Positions 21,828-32,856 of a stretch of 64,000 nt of DNA are shown piece by piece. The notes beneath the pieces were generated by a model. It saw only the letters and a program-made list of their open reading frames with translations, was not told the origin of the DNA and did no database searches. How positions within the stretch are numbered: the first letter of the stretch is position 1; each line of letters starts with the position of its first letter. The position numbers and the translations under genes are program-made. Source of the DNA: Iris pallida. Lineage: Eukaryota > Streptophyta > Magnoliopsida > Asparagales > Iridaceae. Location: assembly GCA_029216955.1 (NCBI GenBank), contig JANAVB010003400.1:10949654-11013653 (forward strand), read 5' to 3'.

Positions 21828-21896
21828 ATAAGCCTTATCACTTGTTGTCCTGGTCGGGGTGCTGGAAGTTCTGGAGCTGTCGACCTCGGGATCTAC
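21828..21896 (-). pseudogene. Element E gag linker fragment between F and D
   Basis: Only 69 bp, including the target duplications of F (ATAAG) and D (TCTAC). On the minus strand it reads a Pro-rich linker (STAPELPAPRPGQQVIRL) that continues the E gag frame from 32383 and leads into 14140. Its reading frame is the key evidence that F and D are insertions into one gag. Confidence 0.75.
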
Positions 21897-24640
21897 TGTC
21901 ACGCCCCAGAACCAGAATACTGGAGAGCGGGGGCAGACATAGACAGCTACGTATATTGAAGTGCAACCCACCTCGCTATACGGTCATGGCTGTCTAGATA
22001 CATGAGGGTTTACTACAAGCCAACAGTCTCTTAAGTTCATGAACAAGCCTAGTGTCTCAATCACAAGCAAGTAAGTAAGGTCACAAGATGTATGATCATT
22101 AAATATACAATAATAAGGCGTCCCAAATATAACATATTCAACTGATCATGAAGCTAGTCGTTACAAAATGTTAGGACTAGCAAGAGGTTTAGTCATACAT
22201 GATCAACCCTAGGATCTGTCAATCATGTTACAGCCCGTAGGCAGACAGTAAGTAAGTGCAATCGAGCTAAACAGGTGCTCGTCGGCTAAACGTCTCAAAA
22301 GAATATTTTTACAAAAGAGTAGGAGAGCCAAAAATAACCCACTCGTTGCCCTGGTTACGTCTGGTGTTCACCATCGGGCTGGAAAAGCGGTAGATCTTCT
22401 GGAGCTGCTCCGAAATCTGGCCATACAAAACCAGCTGGGTCAGATCCCAGAAAGAGCAAGTGCTACAAAGAAAGCTTCACTTAGGAACTAAAACCAGCAA
22501 TTAGCACAATTATAAATAAGTAAGAACAGGAAATAAGAAAATACATCAGGATGATATACGACGAGATAACCATGGAACTATTCAGATAACCAGGTTACAA
22601 CCCGTAAACCAAACAAGGACCGGGGTTGTAACCCTTCGTCTGAACAGAACTTGGAATTCTCACCATTTATCGGTAAAATAATACAAGCATTCTGGTCATG
22701 CAGTAATCTGGGACAAAATCAGGGCAAGACTAGACAGGTTAGACTCCATCCAATCATTTCACGGCCAAACAAGAACTACGGCTTGATACTTTAACTAACT
22801 AGGGTTATCACAAGCCTAATTACTAGCAAGATGCAGTGAGAATCTTCCACAGCCACAAGCCCTGCAGTCCATCCAGGTTACCCGGGTTAAAAGATTTAGA
22901 GTTGAATTCAGGTGGGTGCATCGTCCAGGAAACGCATGTACCCTTAGGTAGCTTGAAGGGTGCAACACATGACAGTGTGCTGGAAATGTGCCCTACTCGA
23001 CGGCAGGCTACAGATCCCAAGGCGTGCCCAGGTAACGGGATTGCCTGTAGTTGGGAGATCTCTTCATGACTAATGTATTAATCTAGTTATTAGCCTTAGT
23101 CCATTTCAATAGGTACTCCTGACCGTGGTACTCAGGAGTCCCCTCCTAGATATGATGCAAGACAGGACTGGATTATTTGTACGAGCACAATCGCCCACGG
23201 TGTCCAGGTTATTTATACAGGTTATGTCATGTCAGGTAGCCGTCGCAACGGCTTATCAGATATATCATGTCAGGTTATCATGTCAAGTGTACTGGTCAAG
23301 AGTGCGCCACGACGGGCCACTATCAGGTCATGTCATGTTTACTTGCCACACCATGTCATGTACAACTGTCATTTCAATCATGTCAATTAAATAGTGATTA
23401 TTAAGTTCAGGACAAAAGACGTAAGGATATAAAATGGACATAAAAATATACCATAGGAGTTACAAGACATGGGCAAATAATAACAAATAATAGTACACAG
23501 GGCTATTGGAGAACCATGCGGCTCAAGCATATGCGGCCAGGAATGATCTCATGCGGCTGGAAAGAGAACAGCCCATGCGGCTAATATGGTCAGGCGCATG
23601 CGGTTGACGGAAAGAAAGTCCACGCGGCCGGCGGGGTATAGAAGGAGGCGCATGCGGCTTAGTAGAAGCCCATGCGGCTGGTTCAACGTGGCTGCTTATG
23701 CGGCTGGGAGTGAAGGGTGCATATGCTACTGATAATGGACTCAGCCTCATGCGGCCAATGGTGCTGATGCATATGCGGCTCGGGGGAAAGGCCTTATGCG
23801 GCCAGACAGGTTATACACCTATGCGGCCAGGATATGAAGGGGGTACATGCGGCTCGGTTAGGAGCTCATGCGGCCAGGTCAGTTCAAGGGCTCATGCGGC
23901 TAGTAAGGAGTACAAGTTCATGCGGCCAGGAGAGGCAAGGGCGCATATGCGGCTAAGTAGGGAAAAGTCCATGCGGCTGGGAGAACACTTGCCATATGAA
24001 ATGTTCATGCGGTCAAGTCAAGTACTGTTCTTCTTCTCCAAATTTCCGAGAAAAAGAACACCAAGGAGCCATGGCCACCAAGCTGCATAGAACCTTCATC
24101 CGGAGTCCAAATCCGAACTTCCATAGGTCAAAATGGGGCAGAATAAAATGCTATACAACATGGAACCATCAAAACTCGGAAATAACAAGATTAAGTAGAT
24201 CAAAACTCAAGAATTCTGAAAATAAAATAGACTTAGATCTACAAGAATCTAGCCATGGAAAGTGAAAATGCCAAGTACTAAAGTTAGTAAAAATGCTGTA
24301 AGGAAGAGAATGAAGTAATAAAATTTGAGTTCCTCTATGAAGCAAGTTGCACTTGCCTAGACCTCTCTCTCTCTCTCTGGTAGGTGAAGTAGTAAATGGA
24401 AGAAGAAGAAGAGTAATGAAGAGAGAGAAAGAAGAATGGTAATAAATACCAAAGGTGGTGGTAGGTAGGGGGGTTCATCCATGGTTCATGATGAACCAAA
24501 AACAATCCCAACCGAACCAAGCCAACCCCGGGCCAAGAATAAACCGAGCCAAGAAGGAAAAGCTAAGCCAGGAATTAAGCAATACAAGATAAAATACGTA
24601 CACGTATTCCAAATACGTAATACGAACCACAGGCATTACA
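21897..24640 (-). repeat. 3' LTR of element D
   Basis: Starts TGTCACGCCCCAG and ends AGGCATTACA. Contains the GCGGC minisatellite at about 23510-24015, a CT microsatellite near 24362 and a TATA-like AATAAATA near 24440. No gene present. Confidence 0.96.
23510..24015. repeat. ATGCGGC minisatellite in element D 3' LTR
   Basis: About 20 copies of CATGCGGCT/CATGCGGCC separated by irregular 12-20 bp spacers. It sits at the same LTR position as the unrelated 24-bp array of element A. Open frames with MRPG/MRLG repeats come from it. Confidence 0.9.
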
Positions 24641-24654
24641 ACTCTACCCACCTT
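24641..24654 (-). other. Polypurine tract of element D
   Basis: Minus-strand AAGGTGGGTAGAGT abutting the 3' LTR. Confidence 0.75.
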
Positions 24655-24799
24655 AAAGGAATTTCGTCCTCGGAATTTAATTAAGAGGCTAGAGAGACGG
24701 GGACAAGCTATATTAATCACAAGCAAGCTATAACTAGGCCGATAATCACTCATTCAAGCAAGGAATCGAAGGCATGAGGCATAAGGAAGACATTATACC

Positions 24800-25711
24800 T
24801 CACGAGTCAAACAAGTCGGGATATCGCGATCGGATGTCATCCTCTCGCTCCCACGTTGACTCACCCAAAGAGTGATGGCCCCAAGCAACTCGGACTAACT
24901 TGATAGTCTTGTTCTTGAGTGTCTTCTCTCTCCGGTCCAATATAGACACGGGCCTCTCCTCATACGAAAGGTTGGTACCAACAACCAATTCCGAATGATC
25001 CAGGATGTGGCTCGGGTCCGGAATATACCGTCGTAATTGGGATACATGGAACACGTCATGCACCTCTCTTAGCGACGGCGAAAGAGCGAGACGATAGGAC
25101 ACATCTCTTACTCGCTCCAGAATGTCAAATGGCCCTATATACCTAGGACTAAGCTTTCCCCGTACATCGAAACGAATGATGCCACGGTTAGGCGAAATCC
25201 TCAGGAATACATGGTCACCGACAGAAAACTCGAGAGGGCGCCGATGAGAATCGGCCCAATGACGCTGGCGATCTTGGGCAACTCGAAGATGATCCCTGAC
25301 TCTTCTGATCACTTCAACTGTCTGGGCAATCATTTCTGGACCGAGCATCTGCCTCTCTCCGACATCATCCCATGCTAGCGGGGATCTGCACTTCCTACCA
25401 TACAGTGCCTCGAACGGTGCCATCTGGATACTGGCCTGGAAGCTGTTGTTGTATAAAAACTCCACCAGGTGCAGGTGATCTTCCCACGAACCACCGAAGT
25501 CAAGTGTGTAAGATCGTAATATATCTTCAAGAGTCTGGATCGTACGCTCCGACTGGCCGTCTGTCTGCGGATGATATGCTGAACTGAACTGGAGATGAGT
25601 TCCCAAACTCTTCTGCAGGCTATGCCAGAAGTACGACGTGAACCTTGAATCTCGGTCCGAGGTGATACTGACTGGCACTCCGTGCAACCTGACAATCTGC
25701 CTGAGGTACAT
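24800..25711 (-). pseudogene. Element D integrase core (part) and chromodomain
   Basis: Starts MYLRQIVRLHGVPVSITSDR, so the second catalytic Asp (SDRD) and the Glu (TDGQSERT) are here. The first catalytic Asp (VIVDRL-like) lies just upstream in another frame: a 1-nt loss near 25790-25800, inferred from comparison with element A, separates them. The C-terminal part includes VFHVSQLRRYIPDPS and a chromodomain (VRVAWGHHSLGESTWE). It ends at a natural stop after PDLFDS. Very similar to 913-1956. Confidence 0.92.
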
Positions 25712-25860
25712 CTCTGCTAACTGAGCTGTCGACTGACCAACTCTGAACGGGAGGAAGTGAGCTACCGTCGTGAGCCGATCAACTATAACCCAAATACGTC
25801 TCGACCAGCTGGGGATCTAGGTAATCCGGTCACAAAATCCATGGTCACATGTTTCCACTT

Positions 25861-26448
25861 TCATTCTGGAATCGGCAAGGGCTGAAGAAGTCCAGCGGGC
25901 CTCTGATGTTCAGCCTTAACTTGTTGGCAAACCAAACAACGAGAGACAAACCGGGCTATCTCTCTCTTCATGCCATTCCACCAAAAGAACTGACGAATAT
26001 CACGGTACATCTTCGTACCCCCAGGATGAATGGAATACTGAGAACTGTGAGCCTCTGCCATGATTTCCTGTCTGATGTCTCCACAGGGTACACAAAGACG
26101 CTTACCATGTCGAAGTGTACCATCCTCATGAATGCATAACTCTGGTCTTCGTCCTGCCTCACACTCTGCTCTGAGTCGCTGAAGCTTGGAATCTACTGAC
26201 TGCGCCATCCGGATCCTCTCGACTATAGTGGACTGAACTTGCATACTGGCCATCAATGCTACACTGGAAGGGAGAACAACTTCAATACCCATCTTCTGAA
26301 GATCGGCTGACAGTTCTGGCTGCGCTGTTAGGAAATAAACTCCAGCTCTCCTGTTCAATGCATCTGCAACGACGTTGGCCTTCCCGGGATAATACTGCAA
26401 GTTGATATCGTAATCTACAAGAAGCTCCAGCCACCTCCTCTGACGCAT
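25861..26448 (-). pseudogene. Element D RNase H end and integrase zinc finger
   Basis: Begins with the RNase H C-terminal part ([28 protein letters not shown]) and includes the complete HHCC finger: [19 protein letters not shown], then CLVCQQVKAEHQRPAGLLQP. It ends at a TGA (25861-25863) replacing a Trp codon; element A has a TAG at the same codon. Confidence 0.9.
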
Positions 26449-26460
26449 GTTAAGATCCTT

Positions 26461-26934
26461 CTAGGTGAAAACATACTTCAGACTCTTGTGGTCGGTGAAA
26501 ATCTCCACCCTTTCTCTATACAGATAGTGCCTCCACAACTTAAGTGCAAACACTACTGCTGCCAGCTCCAAGTCATGGGTTGGGTAATTCCTCTCATGAT
26601 CACGAAGTTGCCGTGAAGCATAAGCTATTACCTTCCCATGCTGCATCAGAACACATCCTAAACCTCTGCCCGAAGCATCACAATACACTGAAAATCCTCC
26701 GGTTCCATCTGGAAGCGCGAGAATGGGAGCCGTCATCAAGCCTCGCTTCAACTTCTCAAAAGAATCCTGGCACTCTGCTGTCCAAGCAAACTGTATATCC
26801 TTGTGGGTCAATTGGGTCAATGGCGCTGAAATCCGAGCAAAATCTGAAACAAACCGCCGGTAGTAGCCGGCCAATCCAAGAAAACTACGAACTTCTGCAA
26901 CTGTGCTGGGCACCGGCCATGACTCAATAGCCAC
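26461..26934 (-). pseudogene. Element D RT end and RNase H
   Basis: RT C-terminus ([20 protein letters not shown]) followed by RNase H ([50 protein letters not shown]) with all expected acidic residues. Bounded by TAG stops at 26938-26940 and 26461-26463; the first would need a transversion (AAG to TAG), the second fits CAG to TAG. Same frame as its neighbours. Confidence 0.92.
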
Positions 26935-26937
26935 AAT

Positions 26938-28146
26938 CTACTGGGGATCCACTTCTACTCCTCCTCTGGTGATGATGTGACCCAAGTACGAAATACGATC
27001 GAGCCAGAACTCGCATTTACTGAACTTGGCATACAACTGGTGCTCCCTGAGAATCTGGAGGACAACTCGGAGATGCTGCTCATGCTCTGCTTCACTCTTG
27101 CTGTAGACCAGGATGTCGTCTAGAAACACAATCACAAAATGATCCAAATAAGGCATGAAGATGCGATTCATGAGGTCCATGAATACAGCCGGCGCATTGG
27201 TTGCTCCAAATGGCATAACAAGGAACTCCCAATGCCCATACCTAGATCTGAAAGCTGTCTTCGCGATGTCCTGCTCTCTGACTCTGATCTGATGATATCC
27301 TGAGCGCAAGTCGATCTTCGAGAATACTGCTGCCCCTTTAAGCTGATCAAACAAGTCATCTATCCTCGGGAGAGGGTATCTGTTCTTGATTGTCACTGAG
27401 TTCAAGGTACGATAATCAACACATAACCTGGACGTATCATCCTTCTTTTTTACAAGAAGCATCGGGGCTCCCCAAGGCGATCCACTAGCACGAATGAATC
27501 CCTTGGCTTGAAGTTCTTCAATCATCTTGTACAAGATCTCCAACTCTGAAGGCGTCATCCTGTAGACACTCTTTGATACTGGGGTTGTTCCGGGAATCAA
27601 GTCTATGGTGAACTCGATCTCCCGTTCCGGAGGCATACCTGGAAGCTCTTCTGGAAAAACATCTGGGAACTCATCCACTATCCTGGGCAACTGAACTGCC
27701 GCTACTGCCATCCGCAATATCGGAGGAGAAGACTCAACTTCACCTCGGGAAAAGAAAAACTCCGGCTCGCCTGGAATGCTAAAAACAACCCTGCCAATGT
27801 GGCAGTCTATCCTGGCATACTGGTTCCTCAACCAATCCATCCCTAGGACCACATCATAATCGGCCATCGAGAACTCTATCAATCTAGCGGGAAATTCCTT
27901 ACCGCTAACTACGATCCGACACGAGGAAAACACCCTATCGACTCCCACAAGTCCGTTACCAGTAACTATATTGAGCCTTACTGATAATGACTCGGGCTCC
28001 AATCCTATCCGTGTCGCGAATCGTGCAGACATAAAAGAATACGACGCACCAGAATCAAATAAAGCTGAAGCTGGAAAGGAGTTGATGAGAATAGTACCTG
28101 CCACTACCTCTCCTGGTGCTAATCCTTCCTCTGCGATCATCACCAT
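26938..28146 (-). pseudogene. Element D protease and reverse transcriptase
   Basis: 402 residues uninterrupted. Protease active site [15 protein letters not shown] near residue 30, then [19 protein letters not shown] follows: [59 protein letters not shown], and the intact active site [19 protein letters not shown]. This is the best-preserved RT in the window; the same site is mutated in A (EK) and H (DE). The first Met is only the first after a stop; the frame continues from gag at 28249. Confidence 0.93.
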
Positions 28147-28248
28147 AGCATGACCCTGCCCTCGGGGTGCTGGTCCCCTCTGCTGAAATCCTCGCTGCCT
28201 ATTCTGACTCTGGGCTTGGGCTTGAACATGCTGCTGGGGGTTCTGCTG

Positions 28249-29022
28249 CTAGAATACCTGGGACTGAGGCGGCAAGGGCCTCGGCAATGGATACTGCTGC
28301 TGCTGCTGGACTGGAACTGGTCCTCTCACCGAAGAGCTAGAAAGGTTGGATGATGACGAACCACCCCTATTCGGGCAGGATCCAACCCTATGGTCTGCTG
28401 CTCCACAAGCCAGACACAATCCCTGTGCCCTGCGGCACTCTGCCACTACATGGCCTGGCTTTCCACAATGAGAACATCCCACTGCGGAAGACTGCTTCTG
28501 CTTCTGCTGCTGAGGGTACGTCGGGGTGGAATGCTGAACCGACGTTACTGAGGCCGTCCTCCTCGGAGCTCCAATAGTCAAAGCCCTGGCTGCCGGGGCT
28601 GGGGCTGAAGACTGATTCATCTGGCCGTAGGATCTCTTCCGACCTCCGGCCCTATCCACAATCCTCTGGGAGGTATACTCATGCCTCCTAGCTGCTCTCA
28701 AGACTGTATCAAAAGTCTGATGCTCAAACTGCTCAACTGCCAATAGAATCTCCAGGTGAAGCCCCTGCTGAAATCGCTGGGCTCTATCATACTCGGTTGC
28801 CACCAAGGTGGGAGGAAACCGACTGAGTCTCGAAAACTCGACCGTATATCCGTCGACCGTCCTATCCATCTGCTTCAGATTGGTGAACCTCGTCTGTAGA
28901 TCATACCGAGCTACAGCATCAAAATACTTGGTCTGGAATCTCTCTCTGAACACCGCACAAGCAATGGGTGCCACTAATCCAACAGCCTGAGCCGCCCACC
29001 AGCTGCGGGCCAAATCCAACAA
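28249..29022 (-). pseudogene. Element D gag C-terminal half with two zinc knuckles
   Basis: Gag capsid end (RERFQTKYFDAVARYDLQTR, YTVEFSRLSRF) followed by a Gln/Pro-rich stretch and two intact knuckles, CSHCGKPGHVVAEC and CLACGAADHRVGSC, which bind the element RNA. It ends at a TAG (28249-28251) in a Gln-rich stretch. Confidence 0.92.
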
Positions 29023-29343
29023 CTATAGGCGTACCACGGCTACCTTCTCGTTCTCTGGGGTCCTGGCTGCTTCTAGAATCACTTCAGTATCCTGAAGCCA
29101 AGCATCTGCTGCGATAGCATCTTCACTACCGTCGAAGAATGGAGGGTTCAAGCGCTTGAAGCTGTTGGCCGCGCTGTTACCCTGATGACCTCCTCTGGCC
29201 AAAGCATCCGTCACTGCCTGGTGCAAGGCATCTGCACGACGATCTTGGGAAGCTATCAAGGTCCTGACGAGACCTACCAAAGTGCCATCATCAGGCTCGG
29301 CAGGCTGAACTGGCTGGACTGGTGGCTCTCCACCAGAAGGCAC
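29023..29343 (-). pseudogene. Element D gag N-terminal half
   Basis: Residues around SFKRLNPPFFDGSEDAIAAD and AWLQDTEVILEAARTPENEK match gag of element A. The codon aligned with A's ATG is GTG here, and the frame stays open upstream, so the start is unknown. Separated from the following half by a TAG (29023-29025) consistent with CAG to TAG. Confidence 0.88.
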
Positions 29344-29610
29344 GACTCTGGAGGCTACTCCCGAATGCTGGGCTTGATCTCCAGGTTGCTGATCCGCGGG
29401 AAGTTCTCCGTCTTGCTGACCGGCAGGTCCAGGAACAATGTCGCTGAAGAAGACGACATAGGGAACAATAAGGAAGGACCAGGATAGATCAACGATACAA
29501 GCATATGATCAGGACAAGAATCCAGGGATTCAGAAGATACGAGCAGAGATCAAGGGCAGATACTGATCGAGACATCTATTCGGTAAACCCTCACATATCT
29601 TGATTTACAA

Positions 29611-29628
29611 GACCTGCATGGGCCACCA
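29611..29628 (-). other. Primer-binding-site-like block of element D
   Basis: GACCTGCATGGGCCACCA on the plus strand, 9 nt inside the 5' LTR. Confidence 0.55.
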
Positions 29629-29637
29629 CTTAAACCA

Positions 29638-32382
29638 TGTCACGCCCCAGAACCAGAATACTGGAGAGGGGGGCAGACATAGCCAGCTACGTATATTGAA
29701 GTGCAACCCACCTCGCTATACGGTCACGGCTGTCTAGATACATGAGGGTTTACTACAAGCCAACAGTCTCTTAAGCTCATGAACAAGCCTAGTGTCTCAA
29801 TCATAAGCAAGTAAGTAAGGTCACAAGATGTATGATCATTAAATATACAATAATAAGGCGTCCCAAATATTACATATTCAGATGATCATGAAGCTAGTCG
29901 TTACAAAATGTTATGACTAGCAAGAGTTTTAGTCATACATGATCAATCCTAGGATCTGTCAATCATGTTACAGCCCGTAGGCAGACAGTAAGTAAGTGCA
30001 ATCGAGCTAAACAGGTGCTCGTCGGCTAAACGCCTCAAAAGAATATTTTTACAATAGAGTGGAAGAGCCAAAAATAACCCACTCGTTGCCCTGGTTACGT
30101 CTGGTGTTCACCATCGGGCTGGAAAAGCGGTAGATCTTCTGGAGCTGCTCCGAAATCTGGCCATACAAAACCAGCTGGGTCAGATCCCAGAAAGAGCAAG
30201 TGCTACAAAGGAAGCTTCACTTAGGAACTAAAACCAGCAATTAGCACAATTATAAATAAGTAAGAACAGGAAATAAGAAAATACATCAGGATGATATACG
30301 ACGAGATAACCATGGAACTATTCAGATAACCAGGTTACAACCCGTAAACCAAAAAAGGACCGGGGTTGTAACCCTTCGTCTGAACAGAACTTGGAATTCT
30401 CACCATTTATCGATAAAATAATACAAGCATTCTGGTCATGCAGTAATCTGGGACAAAATCAGGGCAAGACTAGACAGGTTAGACTCCATCCAATCATTTC
30501 ACGGCCAAACAAAAACTACGGCTTGATACTTTAACTAACTAGGGTTATCACAAGCCTAATTACTAGCAAGATGCAGTGAGAATCTTCCACAGCCACAAGC
30601 CCTGCAGTCCATCCAGGTTACCCGGGTTAAAAGATTTAGAGTTGAATTCAGGTAGGTGCATCGTCCAGGAAACGCATGTACCCTTAGGTAGCTTGAAGGG
30701 TGCAACACGTGACAGTATGCTGGAAATGTGCCCTACTCGACGGCTGACTACAGATCCCAAGGCGTGCCCAGGTAACGGGATTGCCTGTAGTTGGGAGATC
30801 TCTTCATGACTAATGTATTAATCTAGTTATTAGTCTTAGTCCATTTCAATAGGTACTCCTGACCGTGGTACTCAGGAGTTCCGTCCTAGATATGATACAA
30901 GACAGGACTGGATTATTTGTACGAGCACAATCGCCCACGGTGTCCAGGTTATTTATACAGGTCATGTCATGTCAGGTAGCCGTTGCAACGGCTTATCAGA
31001 TATATCATGTCAGGTTATCATGTCAAGTGTACTGGTCAAGAGTGCGCCACGACGGGCCACTATCAGGTCATGTCATGTTTACTTGCCACACCATGTCATG
31101 TACAACTGTCATTTCAATCATGTCAATTAAATCGTGATTATCAAGTTCAGGACAAAAGGCGTAAGGATATAAAATGGACATAAAAATATACCATAGGAGT
31201 TACAAGACATGGGCAAATAATAACAAATAATAGTACACAAGGCTATTGGAGAACCATGCGGCTCAAGCATATGCGGCCAGGAATGATCTCATGCGGCTGG
31301 AAAGAGAACAGCCCATGCGGCTAATAGGGTCAGGCGCATGCGGTTGACGGAAAGAAAGTCCACGCGGCCGACGGGGTATAGAAGGAGGCGCATGCGGCTC
31401 AATAGAAGCCCATGCGGCTGGGTCAACGTGGCTGCTTATGCGGCTGGGAGTGAAGGGTGCATATGCTACTGATAATGGACTCAGCCTCATGCGACCAATG
31501 GTGCTAATGCATATGCGGCTCGGGAGCAAGGCCTTATGCGGCCAGACAGGTTATACGCCTATGCGGCCAGGATATGAAGGGGGTGCATGCGGCTCGGTTA
31601 GGAGCTCATGCGGCCAGGTCAGTTCAAGGGCTCATGCGGCTAGTAAGGAGTACAAGTTCATGCGGCCAGGAGAGGCAAGGGCGCATATGCGGCTAAGTGG
31701 GGAAAAGTCCATGCGGCTGGGAGAACACTTGCCGCATGAAATGTTCATGCGGTCAAGTCAAGTACTGTTCTTCTACTCCAAATTTTCGAGAAGAAGAACA
31801 CCAAGGAGCCATGGCCACCAAGCTGCATAGAACCTTCATCCGGAGTCCAAATCCGAACTTCCATAGGTCAAAATGGGGCAGAATGAAATGCTCTACAACA
31901 TGGAACCATCAAAACTCGGAAATAACAAGATTAAGTAGATCAAAACTCAAGAATTCTGAAAATAAAATAGACTTAGATCTACAAGAATCTAGCCATGGAA
32001 AGTGAAAATGCCAAGTACTAAAGTTAGTAAAAATGCTGTAAGGAAGAGAATGAAGCAATAAAATTTGAGTTCCTCCATGAAGCAAGTTGCACTTGCCTAG
32101 ACCTCTCTCTCTCTCTCTCTGGTAGGTGAAGTAGTAAATGGAAGAAGAAGAAGAGTAATGAAGAGAGAGAAAGAAGAATGGTAATAAATACCAAAGGTGG
32201 TGGTAGGTAGGGGGGTTCATCCATGGTTCATGATGAACCAAAAACAATCCCAACCGAACCAAGCCAACCCCGGGCCAAGAATAAACCAAGCTAAGAAGGA
32301 AAAGCTAAGCCAGGAATTAAGCAATACAAGATAAAATACGTACACGTATTCCAAATACGTAATACGAACCACAGGCATTACA
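29638..32382 (-). repeat. 5' LTR of element D
   Basis: Near copy of 21897-24640, with the same GCGGC minisatellite at about 31250-31755 and TATA-like sequence at 32182-32190. Followed by target duplication TCTAC. Confidence 0.96.
31250..31755. repeat. ATGCGGC minisatellite in element D 5' LTR
   Basis: Same array as 23510-24015, with a few base changes and the same copy layout by eye. Confidence 0.9.
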
Positions 32383-32856
32383 TCTACTGTGCATATAATA
32401 TTGCCTGCTTCTCGGGACAATCCTCGACCATATGTTGTCTCGAACCACATCTCAAGCACAATCCAAGACGAATTCGACAGTCATTCTGGATATGTCCTTA
32501 CTTCCCACAGTAACGACAAATGGGCTTCTGGTAGGGTGTGGGCCTCTGTTGTTGCTGCGATGTGGGCCTCCTGATATGTCTTTCCTGAGTCACTCTAGCT
32601 GGTGCAACTGCTGGAGCAGGGCGTCTCTGTGGCTGCTGCAACTCCTTTCGAAGGAGATCCTGGCTACGAGCCTCTTCTAGAACGGCTGCATAAGAGACTC
32701 GAGACTGTGTGGTAGTATAAGTCTTGAGCTATGGTGCTAGCCCTGGGTGGAATCTCTTCGCTCTCTCCCTCTCGGTTGGAATCAATGCTATACCAAATCT
32801 ACTCAAGCAGCTAAACTCCGTGTCGTATTCGTCTACCAACATGTTCTCTTGCTTCA
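32383..32856 (-). pseudogene. Element E gag fragment with zinc knuckles
   Basis: Minus-strand gag: KQENMLVDEYDTEFSCLSRF near 32800-32853, a Gln/Pro/Arg-rich linker, then CRYCGK with a stop before GHIQNDC, and a second knuckle CLRCGSRQHMVEDC. At least two stops lie in this piece. At 32852-32856 it carries the CTTCA duplication of solo LTR G and joins in frame to 35974 (DQFLNLK). At 32383 it is cut by element D. Confidence 0.85.

Larger units (their letters stand above)
21897..32382 (-). mobile_element. Element D: full-length Ty3/gypsy chromovirus
   Basis: Complete element of 10,486 bp with LTRs of 2,744 and 2,745 bp and the target duplication TCTAC on both sides (21892-21896, 32383-32387). 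The LTRs differ by only scattered bases by eye, so insertion is fairly recent. Gene order on the minus strand is gag, protease, RT, RNase H, integrase, chromodomain. It belongs to the same family as element A (shared LTR ends and protein sequence). The coding frame has five in-frame stops and one integrase frameshift. It sits inside element E's gag. Confidence 0.96.

Noticed and set aside
23510..24015. CATGCGGC repeats with variable spacers resembling a CRISPR layout
   Set aside because: The repeat is too short and irregular, the spacers are similar to each other, and the whole array is duplicated in both LTRs of a retrotransposon.
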